From Thiothrix fructosivorans (GTDB lineage: Bacteria > Pseudomonadota > Gammaproteobacteria > Thiotrichales > Thiotrichaceae): 64,000 nucleotides of DNA. Shown in pieces: positions 16,575 to 26,523 of this stretch. The notes under the pieces were generated by a model that was given only the letters and a program-made list of their open reading frames with translations, searched no databases and was not told the DNA's origin. Within the stretch, counting starts at the first letter, position 1; each line of letters starts with the position of its first letter. The stretch covers positions 1,550,001-1,614,000 of the forward strand of contig NZ_JAFMPM010000006.1 in assembly GCF_017349355.1 (NCBI RefSeq), in the 5' to 3' direction. Position numbers and translations under genes: made by a program.

Positions 16575-19133
16575 ATGCGGTTCATCTATAAATTTCTTCA
16601 GCTTATTCTAGGTGCTTTTTTCGCGCTTCTAACGTTAGGGGCTTTGGGTTTGTTCGCCCTGTATTCTCACTATGAACCTCAATTACCCGATGAAGCTGAG
16701 CTGCGCAAAATTGATATTCAAGTCCCCTTACGTATTTATACTCGCGATGGTGAGTTATTAGCCGAGTACGGTGAGCGCCGCAGCCGTCCGGTATCGCTGA
16801 GCGAAGTCCCGAAAAACTTGAAGATGGCCTTTTTGGACATTGAAGACGCGCGTTTCTACCAACATCAAGGGGTTGACTGGAAAGGTGTGGCGCGGGCGAT
16901 CAGTAGCGCGGTATCCACCGGCTCGACCAATCAAGGTGCAAGCACCATTACCATGCAGTTGGCAAAAAACGTTTTTCTCGATGCTGATAAAACCTTTGAG
17001 CGCAAATTCAAGCAGACCCTGCTGGCGATCAAAATGGAGCGTAATCTTGGTAAAGATGAAATCCTTGAGTTGTACTTAAACAAGATTTATCTGGGCAACC
17101 GCGCTTACGGAATTGCCTCAGCGGCGGAAACGTATTACGGCAAAACCTTGGGTGAGTTGACGCTTGCGCAATGCGCCATGATTGCCGGTTTGCCGAAAGC
17201 CCCATCGCGCTACAACCCCTTAGCGAACCCAGAACGCGCCATGATTCGCCGCAATTACATTCTCAAGCGGATGCTGGAATTGGGGGATATTTCCCAGCTT
17301 GATTACCAAACTGCGTTGAATGAACCTAATACGGCAGCCAAGCATAAAACCGAAATTGACGCGAATGCGCCGTATCTGGCTGAAATGGTACGTGCCGACA
17401 TCGTAAAGCGTTTTGGTGAAGAAAATGCCTACGCACAGGGTTATCATGTCTACACGACCTTGGATAATGAAAAACAAACCGAGGCGGCAGAGTCCCTACG
17501 CAAAGCCCTTACAGCGTATGATTTCCGGCATGGCTATCGGGGTGCGGAAGACAAGGTTGATCTTGGCGACTTGAAAACCGAAGATGATATGCGTGACAAA
17601 CTGTCGACTTATCCGGTGTTTGGTGATTTACACCCCGCGTTGGTATTGAGTGCTGACAGTAATGCCGCTGAATTATTAGTAGGTGAAACTCGCGTAACGC
17701 TCGATTTTAATGACGTAAAATGGGCGCGTGAATTCAAAACCGAAGATCGGCGTGGCGCTGCCCCGAAGCGAGTCAGTGACGTGTTGAAAGCGGGCGACAT
17801 TGTGCGTTTGCGTCAAACCGATAAAGAAAAAAATACGTGGACGCTATCGCAAGTGCCCACCGTAGGCGGGGCATTGGTATCCCTCGATCCCAGTGATGGG
17901 GCGGTGCGTGCGGTCATGGGTGGATTCGATTTCTACCATTCCAAGTTTAATCGCGCCACGCAGGCGGTGCGTCAACCCGGTTCTAGTTTTAAACCGATTA
18001 TCTATGCGGCGGCACTGGCAAAAGGCTTTACGCCCGCTAGTGTGGTTAATGATGCGCCGCTGGAGATTCCGGGCAGTACGTGGAAACCGGAAAACTTCGG
18101 GGGCAAGTACATCGGCCCTACCACCTTGCGCGAAGCATTGGCGAAATCCCGTAATTTGGTGTCGATTCGTTTGTTACGCAGCATTGGCATTAACTACGCC
18201 ATTGATTTTGCGACGCAATTCGGCTTCGCTAAAGAAAATCTGCCTGCCAATCTGACGCTGGCATTAGGCACGGCGATGACCACACCGCTGGAAATGGCAA
18301 CGGCTTACGCCGCTTTTGCGAACGGTGGTTATAAGATTAACGCCTATTTCATTACGCGTATTGAAGATCGTAACCACAAGGTATTGTTTGAAGAAACCTC
18401 GCCGCGCATTTGTGACGATGCTGCTGAGATTTGCACCATCAAAAAACCAACGGATCAAGCAGGCGATAAGCAAGTCACGGGTGAAGCAGGCAAAGCGGGT
18501 GCCGATAAACCGGCTGCGCCCGAAAAACCGATTTGGGAAACGCCTGCGGTTGAAAGCCCGAAAGTGGGTGACGCTGGGGTATACCCCGCCGCAAAGCGCA
18601 TTATGAGTAACCGCACCCACTACCAGATTGTCAGCATGATGCAGGGTGTTACCCAATTTGGCACCGCTGCGCGGGCGGGACGTACCTTAAACCGCAAGGA
18701 TATTGCGGGTAAAACCGGCACGACCAATGACCAAAAAGATGCGTGGTTTTGTGGTTTTACCCCTGATGTGGTAACAATTGCGTGGGTCGGTTTTGATGAC
18801 ATGGCGAAGCTGGGGGAAGGTGAAACCGCGACCAATGTGGCTTTGCCGATGTGGATTGATTTCATGCACCGTATCCTGAAAGGCGAACCCTCGAAAGAGT
18901 GGGAAAGACCTGTGGATCTGAAAGAAGCGGATTTGGGGCTGGAAGTTGAGGAAGATGCCAAGCCTAAAAAGCGTAGTCAGGCGGCGAATACGGCGGATAG
19001 CAGTTTCCAATACCAAAATGAACGGGATCTTGCGCCACGTCGCCCCGCTCCTGCTGCCGGACAACAAGCTGCACCGCGCCCTGCACCGCAGCGTACCCCT
19101 GAGCGTGTCGAAATTCCTGAGCAGCTTTTCTAA
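16575..19133 (+). CDS. mrcA: Penicillin-binding protein 1A
   Basis: An 852-residue bifunctional peptidoglycan synthase. After one N-terminal membrane helix (about 7-30), the transglycosylase domain shows EDARFYQHQGVDW, GASTITMQLAKN and KDEILELYLNKIYLG. An OB-like insertion follows, then the transpeptidase domain with SSFK (catalytic S470), SRN and KTGTTNDQKDAWF. A Pro/Gln/Ala-rich tail ends the protein. The location divergent from pilM is the usual one in gammaproteobacteria. Confidence 0.96.
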   Translation: MRFIYKFLQLILGAFFALLTLGALGLFALYSHYEPQLPDEAELRKIDIQVPLRIYTRDGELLAEYGERRSRPVSLSEVPKNLKMAFLDIEDARFYQHQGVDWKGVARAISSAVSTGSTNQGASTITMQLAKNVFLDADKTFERKFKQTLLAIKMERNLGKDEILELYLNKIYLGNRAYGIASAAETYYGKTLGELTLAQCAMIAGLPKAPSRYNPLANPERAMIRRNYILKRMLELGDISQLDYQTALNEPNTAAKHKTEIDANAPYLAEMVRADIVKRFGEENAYAQGYHVYTTLDNEKQTEAAESLRKALTAYDFRHGYRGAEDKVDLGDLKTEDDMRDKLSTYPVFGDLHPALVLSADSNAAELLVGETRVTLDFNDVKWAREFKTEDRRGAAPKRVSDVLKAGDIVRLRQTDKEKNTWTLSQVPTVGGALVSLDPSDGAVRAVMGGFDFYHSKFNRATQAVRQPGSSFKPIIYAAALAKGFTPASVVNDAPLEIPGSTWKPENFGGKYIGPTTLREALAKSRNLVSIRLLRSIGINYAIDFATQFGFAKENLPANLTLALGTAMTTPLEMATAYAAFANGGYKINAYFITRIEDRNHKVLFEETSPRICDDAAEICTIKKPTDQAGDKQVTGEAGKAGADKPAAPEKPIWETPAVESPKVGDAGVYPAAKRIMSNRTHYQIVSMMQGVTQFGTAARAGRTLNRKDIAGKTGTTNDQKDAWFCGFTPDVVTIAWVGFDDMAKLGEGETATNVALPMWIDFMHRILKGEPSKEWERPVDLKEADLGLEVEEDAKPKKRSQAANTADSSFQYQNERDLAPRRPAPAAGQQAAPRPAPQRTPERVEIPEQLF

Positions 19134-19732
19134 TGCGTAACAGTCGTGATGAGCTGCGTTACCAAGTCGCAGAGGAAGCCGCTCGTTTGATTTACGAGGA
19201 AGGAATGCGTGATTATCGGTTGGCTAAGTTACGCGCTGCCGATAATCTGGGGGTGCGCTTACAGGGCAGTGCGCAGCCTACCAATGAAGAGGTGGAAGAC
19301 GCGATCCACCAACGTATCCAATTATTCGACGCGGAAACACAACCCCGCTTACTGCGTCAGCATCGTGAAGTGGCACTTGAAGCGATGGAATTTTTACACG
19401 CCTATAAACCTTATTTGACGGGCGCGGCATTGGAGGGGACATCCAGCTCCCATTCCGCTATCACCTTGTATCTGGCGGCGGATAGTGTCGAAGAGGTGAT
19501 GTTTTTTCTGGATGACCAACATATTCCGTTTCAAACGCATGAACGTTTGACGCGTTTGGGCAGCAAAAAGCAGGAATATTTTCCGTTACTGCGCTTTTAT
19601 GCGGATGATGTCGAAGTTGAATTGATGGTCTTTCCACACGATGAGCGTTTTGCCGGAGCGCCGATCAGCCCGATTACCGGTAAGGCAATGAAACGGGCGG
19701 ATCGGAAGAAAGTCGCCGCACTATTAGGTTAA
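19133..19732 (+). CDS. Uncharacterised protein, possible nucleotidyltransferase fold
   Basis: A 199-residue soluble protein whose ATG overlaps the mrcA stop (TAATG), so it is translated with mrcA. The N-terminal half is helical and charged. The second half (from about residue 98) has GAALEGTSSSHSAI, then beta strands and acidic pairs such as YADDVEVELMVF. That resembles small nucleotidyltransferases, but the exact GS-DxD motif is not clear. No signal peptide or membrane helix. I do not recognise a defined function. Confidence 0.72.
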   Translation: MRNSRDELRYQVAEEAARLIYEEGMRDYRLAKLRAADNLGVRLQGSAQPTNEEVEDAIHQRIQLFDAETQPRLLRQHREVALEAMEFLHAYKPYLTGAALEGTSSSHSAITLYLAADSVEEVMFFLDDQHIPFQTHERLTRLGSKKQEYFPLLRFYADDVEVELMVFPHDERFAGAPISPITGKAMKRADRKKVAALLG

Positions 19733-19735
19733 AGC

Positions 19736-20863
19736 ATGACCGATCACCGCACCCAATTATTAGATATGTATGCCGCTGGTTTGGTCGCCGTTGAAGGTGA
19801 AATGACGGTGTATCAGGCGCTACAGGCGAAGAGGTTACGCCAGCCTTGCCATGTGGTTGCGCTTGGCAAAGCGGCTGATGCCATGCTGTGGGGGGCATAC
19901 CGTTACTTACGTGATGCCATGCAAAGCGCCTTGCTGATCACCAAACACCAACATGTTTCCGCCGCCACCCAAGCACTGACGCAGGTGCAAGTCTTGGAAG
20001 CGGCACATCCCATCCCGGATGAGTCATCCCTACAAGCCGGTGCAGCGTTAATTAAGTACCTGCAAGCGTTGCCTACCGATGAACCCGTGTTATTCCTCAT
20101 TTCTGGCGGTACTTCCAGTTTAGTGGAGGTGCTAGAAACAGGTTGGACAGTAGACCGCTTGCAACAAGCGACCTACGCTATGCTGGCGAATGGCGCGGTG
20201 ATCAGCGAGATTAACGCCATGCGGTGCACGCTCTCATTAATCAAGGGCGGTAAATTGTGGCAATACGTGGGCGAACGTCCTGTAACGTGTTTGTTGATGT
20301 CGGATGTGCCGGGTGATGACCCAGCGGTGATTGGTTCAGGCTTGCTATTTCCCGCACCTCGTGAAGATTTTGCGTGGGAAATTGTCGCCAGCAATCGCCA
20401 ACTATTGGCGGCGCTAGCAGCGACTACTGCGGTGAACGTGATGCCCGAATTTCTCGAAGGTGATGCGGAAGAAGTGGCGCAGCGTTGCGTTGCATACTTA
20501 CGCAACAGCTTACCCGGGTTGTATGCTTGGGGCGCAGAAACGACTTTGCAACTTCCCCTCAATCCCGGCTACGGTGGGCGCAATCAACATTTGGCGCTAG
20601 CGGCAGCGCTGTGCTTGCAGCCAGATGATGACATTTTCCTGCTGGCAGTCGGCACAGATGGAACGGATGGCGTGACCGAAGACACGGGTGCATTAGTCGA
20701 TAATGGCACGGTGCAACGCGGTAATGCGCAAAACCTTGACGCAGCCGCTTGTTTGCAAGCTGCTGATGCAGGAACATTCCTCGCTGCCAGCGGCGACCTC
20801 ATCCACACAGGGCCGACGGGTACGAATGTGATGGATGTGATTATTGGCTGGAAAGTGTCATGA
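19736..20863 (+). CDS. Glycerate 2-kinase type-2 (DUF4147/MOFRL) family protein
   Basis: A 375-residue protein with the DUF4147 N-terminal region (VVALGKAADAM, EAAHPIPDESS, LFLISGGTSSLVE) and a C-terminal MOFRL domain (GGRNQHLALAAAL, AVGTDGTDGVTEDTGA, TGPTGTNVMDV). Family members phosphorylate D-glycerate at C2. It is shorter than the roughly 420 residues usual in the family, mainly by a compact N-terminus. It begins 3 nt after the preceding gene and overlaps the next (ATGA). Substrate is inferred. Confidence 0.86.
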   Translation: MTDHRTQLLDMYAAGLVAVEGEMTVYQALQAKRLRQPCHVVALGKAADAMLWGAYRYLRDAMQSALLITKHQHVSAATQALTQVQVLEAAHPIPDESSLQAGAALIKYLQALPTDEPVLFLISGGTSSLVEVLETGWTVDRLQQATYAMLANGAVISEINAMRCTLSLIKGGKLWQYVGERPVTCLLMSDVPGDDPAVIGSGLLFPAPREDFAWEIVASNRQLLAALAATTAVNVMPEFLEGDAEEVAQRCVAYLRNSLPGLYAWGAETTLQLPLNPGYGGRNQHLALAAALCLQPDDDIFLLAVGTDGTDGVTEDTGALVDNGTVQRGNAQNLDAAACLQAADAGTFLAASGDLIHTGPTGTNVMDVIIGWKVS

Positions 20864-21675
20864 AAAACCTTTACGCGGCAACGTATGCTTGCCTGATGCA
20901 ACCCGATGTAGACCAAAAACTGGCGTGTGCCACGCAATTGTATGCGGATTGGCAGACGGGCAGTTTGGTGAGGGAAACACCAGTGGATTGCCCAGTGCAA
21001 GCCATACCGATACCGGGACGCCCTGTTTTGCCGGAACTTGTCCATCCTAAGTTGGTCAAACAACGCAAACTGACCACCCCCGCAGGGCGGCGAGCGTTGT
21101 TACACGCAGTTGCACATATCGAATTTAATGCGATTAATTTGGCGTTGGATGCGGTATACCGTTTTCGGGAGATGCCGGATGCGTATTATGGCGATTGGCT
21201 ACAAGTAGCGGCGGAAGAAGCCTACCATTTCAGCTTATTGCGTGAGCGCTTGCAGGCAGATTTTGCTTGTGTTTACGGTGACTTACCTGCGCATAACGGT
21301 TTGTGGGAACAAGCGTGTAAAACGGACTACGACGTATTAGTGCGGATGGCGTTAGTGCCACGCGTGCTGGAGGCGCGAGGTTTGGATGTCACGCCGGGCA
21401 TGATGCAACGCTTACGTGATGCTGGGGATGAGCCAAGCGTGGCAGTGTTGGAAATCATCTTGCGGGATGAAATTGGGCATGTGCGGATTGGTTCGCGTTG
21501 GTTTTGGTATTGCTGTGAGCAACGTGGTTTAGAGCCGGAAGCGACGTTTCGTCAGTTGATAATGGATGTGTTGCATGGGCCGTTACGTGGGCCGTTCTAT
21601 ACCGAAGCACGTTTACAGGCAGGGTTTAGTGCAGCGGAGCTAGAACAGTTGCAGGAAATGGAAAAGACGGGTTAG
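20860..21675 (+). CDS. DUF455 family ferritin-like protein
   Basis: A 271-residue protein with a four-helix ferritin-like core. HAVAHIEFNAINLALD, WLQVAAEEAYHFSLL and EIILRDEIGHVRIGSRWF supply the repeated Glu and ExxH-type residues of a di-metal site. DUF455 proteins are widespread and lack an agreed function. The ATG overlaps the stop of the glycerate kinase-like gene. Confidence 0.86.
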   Translation: MKNLYAATYACLMQPDVDQKLACATQLYADWQTGSLVRETPVDCPVQAIPIPGRPVLPELVHPKLVKQRKLTTPAGRRALLHAVAHIEFNAINLALDAVYRFREMPDAYYGDWLQVAAEEAYHFSLLRERLQADFACVYGDLPAHNGLWEQACKTDYDVLVRMALVPRVLEARGLDVTPGMMQRLRDAGDEPSVAVLEIILRDEIGHVRIGSRWFWYCCEQRGLEPEATFRQLIMDVLHGPLRGPFYTEARLQAGFSAAELEQLQEMEKTG

Positions 21676-21803
21676 TGGCTGACCGTTTATCGGGTTAAAT
21701 AGCCGTAAATTAAATGGTCGCAAGCATTTCTTGGTATTTTCCGGCAGAATCCGCTGTATTGGCCTACAGTAAAGGTTGGGCTATTCAATGAGTGTCTACT
21801 ATC

Positions 21804-23582
21804 ATGAAAAAAATGTATAAAGCACTGCTGTCAGCGTTGTTGGCAGGTAGTTTTATCAGTATGTCGTGCGCCGCTTACGCAGCCGATGCTCCCAGTTGTC
21901 TGAGTGTCAGCGCTAAAACTCTCAATAAACGCGCTGAATCCTATAAAGCGGACATACAAACAGCAGCACAACGTTACGCGATTAGTCCTGCACTCATTAA
22001 GGCCGTGATGGCGACGGAAAGTTGCTTCAACCCCGTGCTTGTTTCCTCTGAAGGGCGCATTGGTTTAATGCAGCTCACCCCCACGACTGCCAAGCGTTTC
22101 GGCGCGTTGGATATGCTCAACCCTGCCGCGAATATTGATGCAGGCGCACGCTACCTGAGTTATTTGTCGAAGCGCTACGAAGGCAGTTTAGCTGAAGTAT
22201 TAGCGGCGTATGTGAGTGACAGCGGCAGTTTGTGGCAAGACGCACCACGCCCGACACCTGTTGGTGAGATTCGCGAACCAGTGAATCAGCTTCTCAGCAC
22301 CTTACTCAAGTTAGACAATAACAAAAAAGCCAACCGCCAAGCGCAAGCCTTGCTAAAACGTTGGGGCGTGGCGGACGATGAATTCCAGATGGCGTTACGT
22401 TCATTGCCTGATCCCGCGAGTAAAGCGACCAAAGCGTGGTTTAAGGAACGCTTAGCGCATGTGCATTATGCGCGTACTCCAGAGGCACGCGGGTGTGGCG
22501 GTTTCAGTGCTAAAGCCTTGCAAATCAAAGCCGACCCTTACGAAGCGATTATTCAAAAGGCAGCTAAGCGTTATGGGGTTGATCCCGCCTTGGTGAAGTC
22601 GGTGATTGCTTCCGAAAGTTGTTACCGCGAAATGGTGGTGTCTTACATGGGGGCATCCGGCTTGATGCAGCTTATGCCAGAAACTGCTGCTGAACTGGGT
22701 GTGCTGGATATTTTTGACCCCGAAGAGAATATCAACGGTGGCACGCGTTACCTGAGTTGGCTGCTGAAACGTTACAACGGCAGTTTTACTCATGCTATCG
22801 CTGCCTACAATGCAGGGGTGGGCAGGATTGCACCGAATGAGCCTGTGACCATCGCCTTTACGGAAACACGCGGGTATATCCGTAACGTATTGACGCATCT
22901 GACCCGCTTTGAAAAGGGTAAACAGGCAAGCACCAATGCGCAGTTTTTGCTGGCGAACTGGGAACAAACCGATTTGGAATATCAAGCGGCATTGCGTGGT
23001 GAAACCCTTGACGTTGCTGAGCCGGAGGCGACATTGCCATCGGTTGATGGCACACAGTCATTATTACCCGTCGTAGACCCCAATCAGCCGCAAGTGACAT
23101 TGGCGTTATTGCGTACTGAAAAAGTTTCTCTGGAATCTGCTCAGGCCGATGTCCAGCCAAATACACCCTTGCAGGCGGCGATTGATGACGGCATTGTGCG
23201 GGTCAAGCGGGTTAGTGTAACGTCAGCAGATACGGGCAAGATCATGCCTATTTCTGTCGAGCCTGCGGTGATGGCAGAATCCACGGCTACCATACAGACG
23301 TTACCTACATTGCCGACACTACCCGCTGAACCTGTTGTCGACAACGCGTTACCCAGTTGTAATGCCTTGCCACAGTCCTTGTTGGAGCAGACGGAGGAAC
23401 GTGGCAGTGGGCGTTACGGTGCGTTTTTCTACCTTGCACAAGCGGGTGATACAGCAGAATTGGTGGCGGGCAAGTTAGGGCTTGATCTGCAAGAGATGGT
23501 GCGTATTGGGAATCTTCCGGTAGGTGGTATACTCGCGGCGGGTCAGTCGGTGAAAGTTGCCGAGTGTGCGCGGAGTTTATAG
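21804..23582 (+). CDS. Lytic transglycosylase with two SLT domains and a LysM-like end
   Basis: A 592-residue exported protein. I chose ATG at 21804, which gives a clean signal peptide ending AYAAD; the GTG at 21792 would add four residues and neither has a good ribosome site. Two Slt/MltC-type lysozyme domains follow, with catalytic Glu at E72 (MATESC) and E271 (IASESC) and the GLMQL motif in both. The second keeps AAYNAG, whereas the first reads AAYVSDSG, so the first may be weakened. A Pro/Thr/Val-rich linker leads to a C-terminal LysM-like segment (LAQAGDTAELVAGKLGL). It should cleave peptidoglycan glycan strands. Confidence 0.88.
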   Translation: MKKMYKALLSALLAGSFISMSCAAYAADAPSCLSVSAKTLNKRAESYKADIQTAAQRYAISPALIKAVMATESCFNPVLVSSEGRIGLMQLTPTTAKRFGALDMLNPAANIDAGARYLSYLSKRYEGSLAEVLAAYVSDSGSLWQDAPRPTPVGEIREPVNQLLSTLLKLDNNKKANRQAQALLKRWGVADDEFQMALRSLPDPASKATKAWFKERLAHVHYARTPEARGCGGFSAKALQIKADPYEAIIQKAAKRYGVDPALVKSVIASESCYREMVVSYMGASGLMQLMPETAAELGVLDIFDPEENINGGTRYLSWLLKRYNGSFTHAIAAYNAGVGRIAPNEPVTIAFTETRGYIRNVLTHLTRFEKGKQASTNAQFLLANWEQTDLEYQAALRGETLDVAEPEATLPSVDGTQSLLPVVDPNQPQVTLALLRTEKVSLESAQADVQPNTPLQAAIDDGIVRVKRVSVTSADTGKIMPISVEPAVMAESTATIQTLPTLPTLPAEPVVDNALPSCNALPQSLLEQTEERGSGRYGAFFYLAQAGDTAELVAGKLGLDLQEMVRIGNLPVGGILAAGQSVKVAECARSL

Positions 23583-23637
23583 GTCAGTAGGTGTGAAATT
23601 CTCAGTGTATTTCGTCATGTTTTGCTAGAATGCACTG

Positions 23638-24633
23638 ATGGAAGAATCTCTATCATTTGTTGTCACGTTAGAAGGTGGTGCGCCTTCTGTACAGCTTGTT
23701 GTACTGGAAGGTTATAGTCACCCCGACCGTATTATGGAAATCCCGTTTGGATTACTGGATTTCCGTGCGCTTGTGCGTAGCGCTCAAGCGACCGGCGATT
23801 ATTGGATTGTGAATACCACGCCAGATTTGCCTGAATTTCAAGTGGAATCGGCGATCTTTGTACGTCATCACGACGGCAAAATTTTCTGGGACATCGTATA
23901 CGAACACTACGAGCCTTTTCTGGATATTGAATTGGCTGAGGATGAAGACGACGAGCCGCCCGAAGAGTTTGATGAAAATGTCATTACGCTGAGTTTCGAC
24001 CCGTTTCAGTACGTGAGTGCGTTGTACCAGTTCTGCCAGCTTTATCCACAGCTTAAACCGATTACGTTCTTGCCCAAGTCGGCAGATGAACATTTGCGGC
24101 TGGAACAGTTTTTACCACAGTTGCATATTCTGTGGCGACGGCACGGTGAAGAACACGGCTCGGTTAGCTCGGATGGTTTGTTAATCAGCGAGATGGATGC
24201 TTTTGCTAAACATGCCGAAGAGCAGTGGACGGATGAAGTACTCCGCGCCTTGCTGGAAATGCGTTTCGGGAAAATTCTTGGCAATATTGACGAGTATTTG
24301 AACTCGCTTCCCAGCGATGTCTTGGCTAAGTTAGAAGCGGATAGCGCAAGTATCGAGCAGGCACTTAATGAGCGTTGGGAAAAACTGGTCAATTCCTTGA
24401 CCGAAGAAGAAGCGGAAGCGCTCGAAAACGATCAAAGCCAAAGCAAGTTCCCGAATAGTCTGAAATTACGTCTGATGCGCGAGTTTCTGGCGGGCAATCC
24501 TTCGGTATTGTTGGGGCACGCGCATGTCGCAGGCAAAAACAGTGATACGCCCGACAAAGTGATCAGTTTGGAATCGTGGAAAAAAGATAAGGATTCGGGT
24601 GCAGCTCAGCACAATGCGACACCCGATGAATAA
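23638..24633 (+). CDS. Uncharacterised acidic cytoplasmic protein
   Basis: A 331-residue protein with no signal peptide or membrane helix. The N-terminal half is beta-rich, followed by a very acidic stretch near residues 100-117 (ELAEDEDDEPPEEFDE). The rest is helical and rich in Glu and Leu. The final 25 residues are polar and probably disordered. I recognise no family. It stands alone, convergent with the sorted-protein genes that follow. Confidence 0.75.
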   Translation: MEESLSFVVTLEGGAPSVQLVVLEGYSHPDRIMEIPFGLLDFRALVRSAQATGDYWIVNTTPDLPEFQVESAIFVRHHDGKIFWDIVYEHYEPFLDIELAEDEDDEPPEEFDENVITLSFDPFQYVSALYQFCQLYPQLKPITFLPKSADEHLRLEQFLPQLHILWRRHGEEHGSVSSDGLLISEMDAFAKHAEEQWTDEVLRALLEMRFGKILGNIDEYLNSLPSDVLAKLEADSASIEQALNERWEKLVNSLTEEEAEALENDQSQSKFPNSLKLRLMREFLAGNPSVLLGHAHVAGKNSDTPDKVISLESWKKDKDSGAAQHNATPDE

Positions 24634-24673
24634 GCAAACTGCCCGTTAGTGGGCAATTGCTCTGATTAGGTAT

Positions 24674-26377
24674 TTACCGTTTACGTGCTTGGTAGCCGCA
24701 AACAGCGACTACACCTAGTAGCAAGGCTGTAAGCGGGAAGCTACCGCCACCACCACTAGTGCTTTGTACTACGCTCGACGTTGGTTCGTTGGATACACCG
24801 CCTGAGTTTGTTGTGTTCCCCGCAGTGCTGGGGTTACTACCGTCTGTATTGGTTTGCCCACGGTTTTTTAAACGGTCGATGACGTTTTTGGTAATCCTCC
24901 CTACTTGTGAATCGTTTAAGCCTTCCGCCCAATCAATCGTAGGGGCAACAAAGACTGTGCCACTATTGGCACTGGGTTGGAAAATACCTAGTGTTCCCCA
25001 GCCGCGTCCGGCATGGTTGTTATACACAACACCGGGAACAAGCGAGGGAGAGTTAACGGCAAACGCAGGCGTTGTTGCCAAAATCTGGAAGTTTTGTGGC
25101 GTACTGTCTTCACCCGTCACCGTGGGTTTGCCGCCATTCATATTGAATAATGCCCCATCGACTTCATAACCAGCAATCGGGTAACTGTTGATACCATCAC
25201 CGCGTCCGAAAACGTTGCCATTGCCTAAGCCTGTGCCAGCAAAGACCCAATGGGTTGCATCGGCAACTTTAAAACCGCCATTAGAACCATCATCGCCAGA
25301 ACCATTTTTTACGTAATATTGCACACCCGCTTCGGTGTAGTTCGCGTAGCCACCGTGTTTAAAACTCACGCCAGTTGAGAGGTTTTCTGGGCGATTAACG
25401 GGATCTTTAAACCAGTTGGTGGTCACACGACTATTATCGCGCCCGTAATACGGGTCGCTATTGGCGTTTTTATAGCAAATCATGTGCTTATTGTCATCGC
25501 TAAAGCGCACTTGCCACCACATGGTATTGCCACTGAAAATGGCGGCATTGCCACCGGCTGACAGATAGCTGTCCCAGTTGTCGCGCATTTCTTTCGACCA
25601 ATATTCATTGTGTCCAACTAATAGCACTAAATTGTAGTGACTTAATAAGGAGGGATCACGGTGCAGATCCATCATGGAGGCGGCTTCGTAAGCGATGCCT
25701 TGCTGATCTAGCCATGTAACGAAATTACGGTGCTCGACCCATTGGCCTCGCCCAGTGGGACGTTCCATCGACACTTGCGAACTAGCTTGACCATTGGTGG
25801 AATTGAATCCATACATGGATTTGCCGCCAATCGGCGAGTAAGCGAGCTTGGTGGGCAAACTGTCGAGTACCAACACTTTGGAGTGACTGCCCGGTTGTGC
25901 GGATTTAATGGCAACAAATTCTGAGTAACTGCCGCGTCCATTATTGAAGCTGAGTTCGTAAAAACCACTAGTCCAATGGGTGGGAATGCTTATATTGAAA
26001 GCAGAACCCCAGTTCAAACCGTCATGGCTATTCGTGGCGGGGTTGTGATTGCCTGCGCCGCTCAACGAAACCGTTTGCAAATTAGGATTGGCATTGCCTG
26101 CACGGCGCATATGCACATCAAAATTCGAGGTGGTGCTAGCTACATGAACCTTGAGTTGCCCGCCTGTTTGCACGCTGCCTGCTTCGAGGTAGCCGCAGAT
26201 TTCGGTGAATACGTCGCCATTTTTGAAGTCACAGGATACCGCCATCGCGCTTTGTGACAGCATGATGCCGAGGAATCCAACCACTCCTGCTAGCCCGGTC
26301 GATAATGTGCGGGAAGTGGGCTGGATACGCGTGAGTAATACATTAGCCATATAGTCTTCTCCAGAACTGATCATCAT
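24674..26377 (-). CDS. Secreted DMF-like (DMFA2_C) protein with Gly-rich C-terminal sorting tail
   Basis: A 567-residue exported protein. The signal sequence is long and M10 (ANVLLTRI) may be the true start; cleavage is likely after AMA. Residues about 180-500 match the C-terminal domain of the N,N-dimethylformamidase large subunit (YSPIGGKSMYG, ASMMDLHRDP, VGHNEYWSKEMRDNW, SGNTMWWQVRF). The end carries a Ser/Thr-rich spacer, GGGGS, a hydrophobic helix and RKR. That tripartite tail is typical of sorting signals. Enzymatic activity is not established. Exosortase H lies nearby. Confidence 0.82.
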   Translation of the reverse strand: MMISSGEDYMANVLLTRIQPTSRTLSTGLAGVVGFLGIMLSQSAMAVSCDFKNGDVFTEICGYLEAGSVQTGGQLKVHVASTTSNFDVHMRRAGNANPNLQTVSLSGAGNHNPATNSHDGLNWGSAFNISIPTHWTSGFYELSFNNGRGSYSEFVAIKSAQPGSHSKVLVLDSLPTKLAYSPIGGKSMYGFNSTNGQASSQVSMERPTGRGQWVEHRNFVTWLDQQGIAYEAASMMDLHRDPSLLSHYNLVLLVGHNEYWSKEMRDNWDSYLSAGGNAAIFSGNTMWWQVRFSDDNKHMICYKNANSDPYYGRDNSRVTTNWFKDPVNRPENLSTGVSFKHGGYANYTEAGVQYYVKNGSGDDGSNGGFKVADATHWVFAGTGLGNGNVFGRGDGINSYPIAGYEVDGALFNMNGGKPTVTGEDSTPQNFQILATTPAFAVNSPSLVPGVVYNNHAGRGWGTLGIFQPSANSGTVFVAPTIDWAEGLNDSQVGRITKNVIDRLKNRGQTNTDGSNPSTAGNTTNSGGVSNEPTSSVVQSTSGGGGSFPLTALLLGVVAVCGYQARKR

Positions 26378-26523
26378 AAGTCAGTTCTTTGTCGATTTGT
26401 GATCATAAGCTGGATTATTTTAGTGCAGTTTCATGGATTTGCATTAACTTAAATCATTGTTGTTTATTAATATGATCTTATTGTTTGATTGTTGTTTAAT
26501 TAATCATTAATTTTATCAAATGG

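Noticed and set aside
24640-24665. Hairpin GCAAACTGCCC / GGGCAATTGC between convergent genes
   Set aside because: Stem has mismatches and no T tract on either strand, so I do not call a terminator.
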